From Methanomassiliicoccus sp. UBA345 (GTDB lineage Archaea; Thermoplasmatota; Thermoplasmata; Methanomassiliicoccales; Methanomassiliicoccaceae), in the NCBI GenBank assembly GCA_002504525.1, contig DATD01000020.1, forward strand, positions 38,595 through 62,150: a stretch of DNA of 23,556 nt, given 5' to 3'. The stretch's first letter is position 1. Each line of letters begins with the position of its first letter. Shown here in pieces: positions 8,436 to 14,751 of the stretch. Below the pieces are notes generated by a model. It was given only the letters and a program-made list of their open reading frames with translations. It searched no databases and was not told the DNA's origin. The translations under genes were made by a program, and so were the position numbers.

Positions 8436-8545
8436 GCCGACGGCCTCACCGGTGGAGCGCGGGAAACGATGCATGGGCCGCCTTCGAACGGGGCGGGACG
8501 GCCATGCCGCAGAGCACCTTCACCGCGCCATTAGGGGGAAGGCCG

Positions 8546-9454
8546 ATGTTGGGAGTGCCGAGCGAGTCGGAGAGGAACGAGCGTTCAGCGGTGCTACTGT
8601 CGCTGATGGCCAGCCTCCTGTTCGGCTCCCAGTACGTCGTCATCAAACTTGGCATAGGGGGCCTCAACCCGCTGTTCTTCGGCGCCCTGACCACCGCCAT
8701 CGGAGGGCTGGTGGCCCTCGCCTATGTGCTGTGGAAGCGGTGCTTCTCCCTTCGGATCTTCCTGCGATGGGAGGTCTGGGCGGCGGCCGTCACCACCTCG
8801 GCGATGATCGCCTTCCAGTACATCGGGATCACCATGACCACGGCCTCAGTGGGAGGGCTCATAGTAGGCAGCAACATCATCTTCGTGGCGCCGATCTCCG
8901 CCATCGTCGCCAAGGAGCGGCTGGGATGGAACCGGGCGGTCGGGGTCGCCATAGGCCTTGTCGGCATATTCACCATATCGACCGGATGGGACATCTCGTC
9001 CCTCACCTCGGGAGAGATGGTCGGCAACGTCCTGCTCCTCGGAGCATCGCTGTGCATCGCGCTGTCGTATCCGATAAACAGGTTCGCCACGAGGAGGATG
9101 GGCTTCGAGGAATGGGTCACGGGCTTCCATCTGCTCGCTCCGCTGATCATGCTGCCCCTGGCGATGGCGGACGGTATCGGGACCGGCAGCTGGGAATCGA
9201 TACCGGCGGTGCTGTTCGTCGGGGCGCTATGCACCTCGGTCCCGACGCTGCTGTGGGCCAAGGGGCTTAAGTCGCTGACGTTCGTGACCTCGGCCACCAT
9301 CCTCCTGTCCGAATCGGTGTTCGCCGTGGTCCTGGGAGTAGCGATACTGGGAGAGCCGCTCACGCCGCTCACGGTGGCAGGAGCGGCCATGGTGTTCGCG
9401 GCAATATTCCTGGCATCATATAAGAAAAAGAATGGGAAAGGAAATGAGCATTGA
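8546..9454 (+). CDS. EamA-family (DMT superfamily) transporter
   Basis: A membrane protein of about 302 residues with ten hydrophobic helices arranged as two EamA repeats. Repeat 1 runs from SAVLLSLMASLLFGSQYVVI and contains TTASVGGLIVGSNIIFVAPI-SAIVAKERLGW. Repeat 2 starts near GNVLLLGASLCIALSYPINR and ends SATILLSESVFAVVLGVAIL-GEPLTP. The 'xxE(R/P)L' ends of both repeats are typical of drug/metabolite exporters. The substrate cannot be read from the sequence. The start is set at ATG 8546 because GGGGGAAGG lies just ahead of it. ATG 8504 (MPQSTFTAPL) is an alternative with a weaker site. It appears to be a single-gene unit ending in a hairpin/T-rich signal. Confidence 0.85.
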   Translation: MLGVPSESERNERSAVLLSLMASLLFGSQYVVIKLGIGGLNPLFFGALTTAIGGLVALAYVLWKRCFSLRIFLRWEVWAAAVTTSAMIAFQYIGITMTTASVGGLIVGSNIIFVAPISAIVAKERLGWNRAVGVAIGLVGIFTISTGWDISSLTSGEMVGNVLLLGASLCIALSYPINRFATRRMGFEEWVTGFHLLAPLIMLPLAMADGIGTGSWESIPAVLFVGALCTSVPTLLWAKGLKSLTFVTSATILLSESVFAVVLGVAILGEPLTPLTVAGAAMVFAAIFLASYKKKNGKGNEH

Positions 9455-9460
9455 GAAAGA

Positions 9461-9493
9461 GGGTCCACGGGACCTTACTTCTTCTTCTTTTCT
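9461..9493 (+). terminator. Possible bidirectional terminator between EamA and the CCxC mini-protein
   Basis: GGTCC-ACG-GGACC (9462-9474) is a 5-bp stem with a 3-base loop. On the plus strand a pyrimidine-rich TTACTTCTTCTTCTTTTC follows (which also encodes the lysine tail of the opposite gene). On the minus strand CTCTTTCTC follows. Confidence 0.35.
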
Positions 9494-9540
9494 TCGTCCT
9501 TCTTGCCCTTCTTGTCGGCACCGCACTTGCAACAGCCCAT
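9475..9540 (-). CDS. 21-residue cysteine/lysine mini-protein
   Basis: A very short gene: ATG 9540 to TAA 9477-9475. The protein starts MGCCKCGADKK and ends in an almost uninterrupted charged tail of Lys, Asp and Glu. Three cysteines in a CCxC arrangement directly after Met-Gly suggest a metal or Fe-S ligand site, or a membrane-anchoring N-terminus. The basic tail could bind nucleic acid or an acidic partner. Support for it being real: a perfect GGAGGT ribosome site at 9552-9547, six bases ahead of the ATG, and a TATA-like CTCATAAG about 35-42 bases ahead, in otherwise AT-rich intergenic sequence. No family recognised. It faces away from the winged-helix regulator, and two candidate operator dyads lie in the gap. 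Confidence 0.6.
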   Translation of the reverse strand: MGCCKCGADKKGKKDEEKKKK

Positions 9541-9546
9541 GTAAGG

Positions 9547-9582
9547 ACCTCCAAGCACGATAACTCGGACCAGCTTATGAGG
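9547..9582 (-). promoter_or_regulatory. Promoter and ribosome site of the mini-protein gene
   Basis: Minus-strand CCTCATAAGC (9582-9573) as TATA-like element and GGAGGT (9552-9547) as ribosome site. The latter is the strongest single argument that the 21-codon frame is translated. Confidence 0.5.
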
Positions 9583-9612
9583 ATTTGCCCCGAACGCGCA
9601 GGACATATAACA

Positions 9613-9629
9613 TGATAATCTAATTATCA
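9613..9629. promoter_or_regulatory. Perfect dyad TGATAAT-CTA-ATTATCA, candidate operator
   Basis: A 7-bp perfect inverted repeat with a 3-base spacer in the AT-rich gap between the mini-protein and the winged-helix gene. Its half site TGATAAT recurs at 9702-9708, giving AATAATGATAATCA at 9697-9710. The half site resembles the GATAAT repeats of Fur-type iron boxes, but the regulator is not known. Confidence 0.4.
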
Positions 9630-9720
9630 ATAATTACATTTTAACTTCAAAATGGCAGTGACTGATACATCTGGCACCTCTTGAAAACTAATATTCAATA
9701 ATGATAATCAATCGAGATAC

Positions 9721-9730
9721 ATTATATAAC
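9721..9730 (+). promoter_or_regulatory. TATA box of the winged-helix regulator
   Basis: ATTATATAAC centred about 40 bases ahead of ATG 9766. AGGGTAG at 9754-9760 may serve as the ribosome site. The TGATAAT half site at 9702-9708 lies directly upstream of the TATA/BRE region, a position where a bound repressor or activator would act. Confidence 0.55.
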
Positions 9731-9765
9731 GCTCATTCAGGTTCCTCGCGCCAAGGGTAGATACG

Positions 9766-10128
9766 ATGCATGCTCTGGAAACCTCACGGCTGCTAACGGA
9801 AGAATACTCTGCCAAGATCTTGCTGGCCACCATGGGTAAGGCCAAGAGCGCGTTCGATCTGTCCGAGAAGCTCGGCATACCGATCGCGGCCTGCTACCGA
9901 AAGATCAACCTGTTGGTGGGCGCCGGGCTGCTGTATTGCGACGAGAGGAAGCTTACTAGGGCGGGGAAGAGGATCAACCTGTACAAGGCCAGGGTCAAGA
10001 ATGCCCAGATCACGTTCGAGAGGAACAATATCAAGGCCACCATCGACATGATCGACGGCACCACCGAGGACTACAACTATAACATCGATATGAACGCCTT
10101 CATGGCCGACGACGCGGCCGATCATTGA
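9766..10128 (+). CDS. Winged helix-turn-helix transcriptional regulator
   Basis: A 120-residue protein with an ArsR/MarR-like wHTH over residues 10-65. ILLATMGKAKSAFDLSEKLG is the first part and IPIAACYRKINLLVGAGLLY the recognition helix, followed by a short wing with CDERKLTRAGKRINLY. The C-terminal part (VKNAQITFERNNIKATIDM, then an acidic tail) forms a strand-rich segment seen in other archaeal regulators and may be the dimer or ligand part. Cys30 (of ACYRK) and Cys58 are the only cysteines, so it is not of the CDLCPC type found at 17801 and 18458. It may control its own gene and the mini-protein through the dyads at 9613-9629 and 9702-9710 (inference). Its stop touches the stop of the convergent epimerase gene. 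Confidence 0.75.
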   Translation: MHALETSRLLTEEYSAKILLATMGKAKSAFDLSEKLGIPIAACYRKINLLVGAGLLYCDERKLTRAGKRINLYKARVKNAQITFERNNIKATIDMIDGTTEDYNYNIDMNAFMADDAADH

Positions 10129-11019
10129 TCAGTCGAAGAACCCTCGAAGCCCTTCCTCCAGACCGACCCGGGTCTCGAAGTCGAGGAGGCGCCTGGCCCG
10201 CGAGACCTCCGCCACCGAGTCCCTGATGTCCGAGGTGCGCGGAGGTGCGTGCTCCACGGTCACTTTTCCGGGAAAGATCGTCGAGAACGTCTCGGCCAGC
10301 TCCTTTATGCTGGTCCCTCTGCCTGAGCCGCAGTTGAACGTCTGGTCCGATACCTCGGACGTGACGGCCATGGATACCATCCTGGCCACGTCACGGGCGT
10401 GAAGGAAATCACGGGTCTGCAGGCCGTCGCCCTCTATGCGCAGCGGTCTTCCGTCCCGGACCGCCTGGGCGAACTTGGTTATGACGCCCGAATACGGCGA
10501 GAGGGGGTCGGCCCGGGGGGAGTAGAAGTTGAACGGCCTGATGACGATCCATTTCAGCCCGAAGGTGCTGCCGAACGCCCTGACGTAATGCTCCCCGCAC
10601 AGTTTGCTGGCGCCGTAGAACGATTTCGGCATCAGGGGGTGGTCCTCGTCCACCGGGACGCGCTGCGGGTCGCCGTACGCGGCGGCGCTGGAGATATATA
10701 CGAACTTCTTCACCCCGGCAGCCGCGGCCGCCCGCAGGACGGCGATGGTGCCCATCACATTAGTGTCGGCGTCGCCGGACGGGTCCTCGGTGGAACGCTG
10801 CACCGATACTTGGGCGGCCGTGTGGACGATGGCATCACATCCCTGCCCGGCCGCGGTCATGGCGTCCAGGTCCCTTATGTCGGCCTTGGCCACGCGGCCC
10901 ATCGCCGGCCGGTGCACAGGCGCTCGGATGTCCACGCCCGTCACATCGTGCTCCGAGCTCATCTCCTCGAAAAGGTAGGATGCCAGCTGTCCAGAGCCGC
11001 CGGTGATGAGGACCTTCAT
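10129..11019 (-). CDS. NAD-dependent nucleotide-sugar epimerase/dehydratase (extended SDR)
   Basis: A 296-residue extended short-chain dehydrogenase with NAD-binding MKVLITGGSGQLASYLFEEM at the start, VDIRAP at the end of the second strand, DAIVHTAAQVSVQRS, the catalytic serine in YISSAAAYGD and the YxxxK pair in FYGASKLCGE. The C-terminal half has IRPFNFYSPR, an ITKFAQAVRDGRPLRIEGDG segment and TRDFLHARDVARM, the substrate-side motifs of GalE/RmlB-type enzymes. It most likely acts on a UDP- or dTDP-sugar, possibly UDP-glucose or UDP-glucuronate 4-epimerisation given the neighbours. The frame extends 92 codons upstream, but ATG 11019 opens the Rossmann strand and has a TATA box at suitable distance. 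It is divergent from the UDP-xylose synthase and convergent, with zero gap, to the regulator at 9766. Confidence 0.88.
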   Translation of the reverse strand: MKVLITGGSGQLASYLFEEMSSEHDVTGVDIRAPVHRPAMGRVAKADIRDLDAMTAAGQGCDAIVHTAAQVSVQRSTEDPSGDADTNVMGTIAVLRAAAAAGVKKFVYISSAAAYGDPQRVPVDEDHPLMPKSFYGASKLCGEHYVRAFGSTFGLKWIVIRPFNFYSPRADPLSPYSGVITKFAQAVRDGRPLRIEGDGLQTRDFLHARDVARMVSMAVTSEVSDQTFNCGSGRGTSIKELAETFSTIFPGKVTVEHAPPRTSDIRDSVAEVSRARRLLDFETRVGLEEGLRGFFD

Positions 11020-11041
11020 GGGTGGCTGGTACGAAAACGGA

Positions 11042-11053
11042 CCGATAAATACA
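11042..11053 (-). promoter_or_regulatory. TATA-like box of the epimerase gene
   Basis: Minus-strand TGTATTTATCGG, 23-34 bases ahead of ATG 11019, implying a very short leader. Confidence 0.4.
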
Positions 11054-11199
11054 TTGCTGGACCTGACGGCCCGGGGCAAGCCCTGAAGGACCCTTGGGCC
11101 GAGGCGCTTAATGGTCGACAGCCCCACAAGCGCCAAATCCCGTCCGCTTGACGGCAAGTGGCGGGGTCTCGACCGACCCTCGAAAAGCCGGTCACCGAG

Positions 11200-11210
11200 G
11201 ATTTTATACA
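11200..11210 (+). promoter_or_regulatory. TATA box of the UDP-xylose synthase gene (leaderless transcript)
   Basis: GATTTTATACA is centred about 25 bases ahead of ATG 11231, which places the transcription start at or next to the start codon. No ribosome site precedes the ATG. Both facts support a leaderless message and support this start over the longer open frame. Confidence 0.55.
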
Positions 11211-11230
11211 ACCCTGCCGTTGATGTGGGC

Positions 11231-12163
11231 ATGGACAGGGTGCTGGTCACCGGGGGCGCGGGGTTCATCGGCTCCAATTTGTGCGAGAGGCTCATCTCCG
11301 AGGGCCATACGGTCTATTGCTGGGACAACATGGAGACCGGCTCCGTGCGCAACCTCTCCGCGATCATCTCCTCGCCGCGGTTCGAACTCGTCCGGCACGA
11401 CATCATCGCTCCGAAGGATGTCGCGGTGGACCGCATCTACAACCTCGCATGCCCGGCGTCCCCGGTCCAGTACCAGAAGGACCCCGTGCATACCATCATG
11501 ACCTCCACAGTTGGAGTGATGAACATGCTCGACCTGGCGGAGCGCTACGGCGCCACGCTGCTGCAGGCGTCCACGTCGGAGATCTACGGCGATCCGCTGG
11601 TGCACCCCCAGAGGGAGGATTATTGGGGTCACGTCAATCCGATCGGCCCCCGCGCCTGCTACGACGAGTCGAAGCGGCTGGCGGAGACGCTTCTGGTGGC
11701 GCATGAGGGCCAACGCAACGCCAAGGTCCGCATCGCCCGCATCTTCAACACCTACGGGCCGCACATGCAGCCGGAGGACGGACGGGTGGTGTCGAACTTC
11801 ATCGTTCGAGCGCTGCGGGGCGAGGACATCGCCATCTACGGCGACGGCAGCCAGACCCGCTCGTTCTGCTACGTCGACGACATGGTGGACGGCCTCGTCC
11901 GCCTGATGTGCTCGAACCTCCGCGGGCCTGTCAATCTAGGCAATCCCGTCGAGACCACCGTCAGGGAGCTTGCCGATATCATCAACGGAATGGCCGGTGG
12001 CCGCTCCCGCATCGCCCACCGGCCGCTGCCGCCCGATGACCCCTGCCGCCGCAATCCCGACATCACGCTGGCCAGGCAGCGCCTGGGGTGGGAGCCCAGG
12101 GTGCAGCTGGACGAGGGCCTCGGGAAAACTATGAAGTACTTCCGCGACGTGGTCGATGAGTAG
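11231..12163 (+). CDS. uxs: UDP-glucuronate decarboxylase (UDP-xylose synthase)
   Basis: A 310-residue extended SDR that decarboxylates UDP-glucuronate to UDP-xylose. The NAD-binding VLVTGGAGFIGSNLCERL starts at residue 4. The family-specific NLACPASPVQYQKDPVHTIM occupies 71-90, STSEIYGDP follows from 114, and the catalytic Tyr144/Lys148 lie in CYDESKRLAE. RIFNTYGPHMQPEDGRVVSN and the TRSFCYVDDMVDGL segment are also standard for UXS. Length matches the short soluble form without an N-terminal membrane anchor. Ugd at 4252 provides the substrate, so the two clusters belong to one pathway. It ends in TAG, and a small membrane-protein gene follows after 11 bases. Confidence 0.9.
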   Translation: MDRVLVTGGAGFIGSNLCERLISEGHTVYCWDNMETGSVRNLSAIISSPRFELVRHDIIAPKDVAVDRIYNLACPASPVQYQKDPVHTIMTSTVGVMNMLDLAERYGATLLQASTSEIYGDPLVHPQREDYWGHVNPIGPRACYDESKRLAETLLVAHEGQRNAKVRIARIFNTYGPHMQPEDGRVVSNFIVRALRGEDIAIYGDGSQTRSFCYVDDMVDGLVRLMCSNLRGPVNLGNPVETTVRELADIINGMAGGRSRIAHRPLPPDDPCRRNPDITLARQRLGWEPRVQLDEGLGKTMKYFRDVVDE

Positions 12164-12174
12164 ATTAGGGCGCT

Positions 12175-12408
12175 GTGCCCAATCCATATAGAGACATGTT
12201 GATCCTGGAAGGGGGACTTACGGTCCTCGCCCTTATAGCGATGCTCGTCATCGGGCTGGTCCTGCTCGCGGTGTTAGTGAAGGTCCTACTCTTCCTGGTC
12301 ATCCCGGGAATAATGGCCCTGGTGGTCTGGCTGATCACCAAGGACCCTTTCATGACGGGGGTGGCGTTCCTGGCGGTGGCGCTGCTGACAATCATATTCA
12401 AACGATGA
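12175..12408 (+). CDS. Small hydrophobic membrane protein, unknown
   Basis: A 77-residue protein, almost entirely membrane-embedded after residue 10. It has two long or three shorter helices (LTVLALIAMLVIGLVLLAVL, VKVLLFLVIPGIMALVVWLI, then FMTGVAFLAVALLTIIF) ending in basic KR. The start may be GTG 12175 or ATG 12196 (MLILEGG); neither has a convincing ribosome site. It sits 11 bases after the UDP-xylose synthase, so it is probably co-transcribed, and a new promoter follows it. No family recognised. Codon use and an open frame on the same strand in an operon-like position support it. Confidence 0.5.
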   Translation: MPNPYRDMLILEGGLTVLALIAMLVIGLVLLAVLVKVLLFLVIPGIMALVVWLITKDPFMTGVAFLAVALLTIIFKR

Positions 12409-12470
12409 GGGGCACGAACGACATTGGGTCAGCCGCCTACCCTTGAACAGGCGGGGTCCCTGGCGATACT

Positions 12471-12479
12471 CTTTATAAG
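12471..12479 (+). promoter_or_regulatory. TATA box of the second flippase gene
   Basis: CTTTATAAG, about 38-46 bases ahead of ATG 12517, with GGGGGAAG as ribosome site directly before the ATG. Confidence 0.55.
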
Positions 12480-12516
12480 GCTGGCTCCAATAGATTCGCT
12501 TCATCACGGGGGAAGT

Positions 12517-13971
12517 ATGGGGCTAGTGCGGAACGTAGCAAGGAACAGTCTAGCCATGGGCACGGTGCAAATCGCCAGCCAGCTGTCCACCTTCGTGCTC
12601 TCTATCTTCCTTACCATGTACCTGCCGGAGCAGTACGGTACGTACACCTACGCGTTCTCGCTCTCCGCTCTCGTTTTCATACTGGCCGACTTCGGATTGG
12701 GCTTCCAGATGGTCGTGGAGGTCGCGCCCGACCATCGAAGGGCGTCGCAGCACCTCACCAATACCATCTTCCTGCGCGGGCTGCTGGGCGCCGCGGCGCT
12801 GGTGGTGACTTTCATCATCATCGCCGTGGACCAGCCGCCTCAGCAGGTGGCGTTCGCGATACTGATCATCGCCCTGTCCACGGCGTTCAACTGGATCACG
12901 ATGACGTTCAACTCGATCCTGACCGCCTTCGAGAGCATGCACTACGTGATGTACACCAATCTGGTGGAGAGGGTGTTTACCGTCTCAGCGGCCATTGCCA
13001 TGCTGGCCCTGGGATTCGGGCTGGAGGCGGTGGTGCTGGTCGTCCTGGCGGGCAGCGTGCTCAACGTGGCGCTCAGCTACCTGGTCACCAGGAGGTTCGT
13101 GTGCGTACCGGCCAGGAAGGTCGATGTCAAAGGTGCGTTCAGTCAGCTCAAGCGCGCCACTCCCTACGCGCTATCGGGCCTGATGCAGACCTCGCTGTAT
13201 TCGCTGAACGCGGTCCTGTTGTGGCAGATCGTCCTGCGCATGGGCGGGACCACGCTGGACGCCAGCGTCACGACCGGTTACTACACGCTGGCTTTCAACA
13301 TGGTGGTGGTGCTGGTCTCGGTGCCGACCATACTCATGACGGCCTTGCTGCCGGTCATCTCGCGGCTGTACCATTCGTCCACCGACCTCGCCAAGCTGAC
13401 GCAGCAGAAGACCATGAAGTACATGTTCGCCCTCGGCCTGCCAATCGCCATCGGCGGCATGTTCCTGGCGCCGGACATCATCCTGCTGTTCTATCCGGAC
13501 GAGTTCGCTCCGGCGGCGGACGTGTTCCGCGTTCTCATCCTTTCGGTGGCAGTGTCCTTCTTCGGAGTGGGCATCGGCAGCGTGCTCGCCTCCGCCTCGC
13601 TCATCAGGCTGAGCACCGTCGCTGCTGGAATAGGGGCGCTGGTGAACGTGGTGCTGTGCTTGGCCCTCATTCCGATGTTCCGGGAGATCGGCGCCGCCAT
13701 GGCGTTCACCGCCGCATTCTTCACTGTTTCTGCAGTGGCGCTCTTTTTCATGAGCACCAGGGTGTTCAGGGTGAATCTGGCGGACATATTGTTGAAACCG
13801 ATCGTGGCGGCGTCGGGCATGGCCGTGGTGCTTCTCGTCCTGCCGGAATTGAACCTGTTCCTGTCCATAGCGATCGGCGCCGGCGTCTATTTCTTCCTGC
13901 TGTTCGCCGTCCGGGCCATCGACAAGGAGGACCGGGAGATACTGGTGAGGATCCTGAACAAAGGAGCATGA
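12517..13971 (+). CDS. Polysaccharide/oligosaccharide flippase (MOP superfamily, Wzx-like)
   Basis: A 484-residue membrane protein with about 14 helices. The N-terminus GLVRNVARNSLAMGTVQIAS-QLSTFVLSIFLTMYLP is a classic polysaccharide-synthesis flippase opening. YGTYTYAFSLSALVFILADF-GLGFQMVVEV, the central SQLKRATPYALSGLMQTSLY and the FYPDEFAPAADVFRVLILSV segment follow in the family's order. It would flip lipid-linked glycans. It is not a close copy of the flippase at 2854-4161: the lengths and sequences differ. Start at ATG 12517 is supported by GGGGGA just ahead and by the TATA box. The longer open frame adds 31 codons containing that promoter. It follows the UXS transcription unit, consistent with export of a xylose- or uronic-acid-containing glycan. 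Confidence 0.85.
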   Translation: MGLVRNVARNSLAMGTVQIASQLSTFVLSIFLTMYLPEQYGTYTYAFSLSALVFILADFGLGFQMVVEVAPDHRRASQHLTNTIFLRGLLGAAALVVTFIIIAVDQPPQQVAFAILIIALSTAFNWITMTFNSILTAFESMHYVMYTNLVERVFTVSAAIAMLALGFGLEAVVLVVLAGSVLNVALSYLVTRRFVCVPARKVDVKGAFSQLKRATPYALSGLMQTSLYSLNAVLLWQIVLRMGGTTLDASVTTGYYTLAFNMVVVLVSVPTILMTALLPVISRLYHSSTDLAKLTQQKTMKYMFALGLPIAIGGMFLAPDIILLFYPDEFAPAADVFRVLILSVAVSFFGVGIGSVLASASLIRLSTVAAGIGALVNVVLCLALIPMFREIGAAMAFTAAFFTVSAVALFFMSTRVFRVNLADILLKPIVAASGMAVVLLVLPELNLFLSIAIGAGVYFFLLFAVRAIDKEDREILVRILNKGA

Positions 13972-13995
13972 TGGATCATCATGTCAGCGGCCCAT

Positions 13996-14035
13996 GATCG
14001 AGTTCATTGGCTAGCAGCTAGGCTCAGCCTCGATC
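13996..14035. repeat. Nested inverted repeat GATCGAG ... CTCGATC
   Basis: Seven-base arms GATCGAG (13996-14002) and CTCGATC (14029-14035) enclose a second dyad CTAG-CAG-CTAG (14011-14021). It begins 25 bases after the flippase stop. No T-run follows on the plus strand. Confidence 0.5.
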
Positions 14036-14094
14036 GCCAAATGGCCTTCGGTGCCTCCTTCGCCCGCTACGTTCGGCTCGCTGACATGGAGCTT

Positions 14095-14121
14095 GCCGCC
14101 GACCCGCCTGGATTCGGCGGC
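14095..14121. repeat. GC-only inverted repeat GCCGCCG ... CGGCGGC
   Basis: Seven-base perfect arms at 14095-14101 and 14115-14121 with a 13-base loop, a strong hairpin in RNA from either strand. Confidence 0.5.
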
Positions 14122-14234
14122 GATGTTCCTTGAACCTTGACCGCGCGGAGCATCCTGTTCGGAAAAGGCCGAGATGCCATTGACGCCATGGCCTGCATTC
14201 GTCCCACCTTTGAACTGGGAGGTTCTGGAGATAA

Positions 14235-14244
14235 TGTTATAATG
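14235..14244 (+). promoter_or_regulatory. TATA box of the PRC-barrel gene
   Basis: TGTTATAATG lies about 34-43 bases ahead of ATG 14278, with AGAGGG (about 14265-14270) as ribosome site. This fixes the start and rejects the 47-codon N-terminal extension. Confidence 0.55.
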
Positions 14245-14277
14245 GCCGGGCTGTGTCTTTTATCAAGAGGGATAATA

Positions 14278-14592
14278 ATGCAAGAGACAAGCACTCAGAA
14301 CCGCCCCTTGGAGTTGGGAGACCTCGAGGACAGGGACATAATCACCACCGACGGCCGCGTGATCGGCAAGCTGACAGGAGCATGGATCGACACGAGCTCC
14401 TGGACCGTGTCCAGCCTGGTGGTCGAGCTGAACAAGGACGTGGTGGACGAACTGAACGTGAAGAAGCCGATCCTCAAGCATGCTCGCATCAACCTGCCCA
14501 CCACCTATGTGAAGAGGGTGGCCGACGTGGTGCAGCTCAACGTGGACATTAGCGGCCTGTCCGCATCGGTCAGCACTGGCACCAGCCAGTGA
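14278..14592 (+). CDS. PRC-barrel domain protein
   Basis: A 104-residue soluble protein with a single PRC barrel: LGDLEDRDIITTDGRVIGKL then TGAWIDTSSWTVSSLVVELN over residues 16-60, followed by INLPTTYVKRVADVVQLNVD. This is the single-domain form common in methanogens and their relatives. Its partner is unknown; related barrels occur in RimM and photosynthetic reaction-centre H subunits. Start as argued under its promoter. It is a lone gene, convergent with cooS, and T-rich stretches on both strands separate the two. Confidence 0.8.
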   Translation: MQETSTQNRPLELGDLEDRDIITTDGRVIGKLTGAWIDTSSWTVSSLVVELNKDVVDELNVKKPILKHARINLPTTYVKRVADVVQLNVDISGLSASVSTGTSQ

Positions 14593-14600
14593 TCAAACGT

Positions 14601-14619
14601 CTTCCCGTTCTTTTTCATC
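14601..14619 (+). terminator. T-rich end signal of the PRC-barrel gene
   Basis: CTTCCCGTTCTTTTTCATC, with T5 at 14611-14615, about 20 bases after the stop. Archaeal RNA polymerase can terminate at such runs without a hairpin. Confidence 0.35.
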
Positions 14620-14710
14620 CAACGGCGACGCGGTCCCGTTCCGCTACTGGCGCATGCTTCGGGGCGCCTCGCTCTTTGAACGGCCCGGTGCGGTCACTGG
14701 TTCCGGACAA

Positions 14711-14730
14711 TTTAAAAGGAAAAAGAAATG
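14711..14730 (-). terminator. T-rich end signal of cooS
   Basis: On the minus strand CATTTCTTTTTCCTTTTAAA lies about 22-41 bases after the cooS stop. Confidence 0.4.
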
Positions 14731-14751
14731 GTTTGCGGCCTGCCCCCGCGT

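Larger units (their letters stand above)
13972..14277. other. 306-base gene-poor segment with two strong inverted repeats
   Basis: No convincing protein gene. It holds two dyads listed separately (13996-14035 and 14095-14121), an open frame of 50 codons (ATG 13981 to TGA near 14133) that I cannot support as a gene, and the promoter of the PRC-barrel gene at its right end. The high-GC dyads could be the end signal of the flippase gene or part of a structured RNA. Confidence 0.4.

Noticed and set aside
12433..12454. Inverted repeat CCGCCT-N10-AGGCGG ahead of the second flippase
   Set aside because: A 6-bp stem without a following T-run; it could be chance in GC-rich DNA, so it is not listed as a terminator.
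13981..14133. 50-codon open frame after the flippase
   Set aside because: No clear ribosome site or promoter, it overlaps both inverted repeats, and the protein resembles nothing I know.
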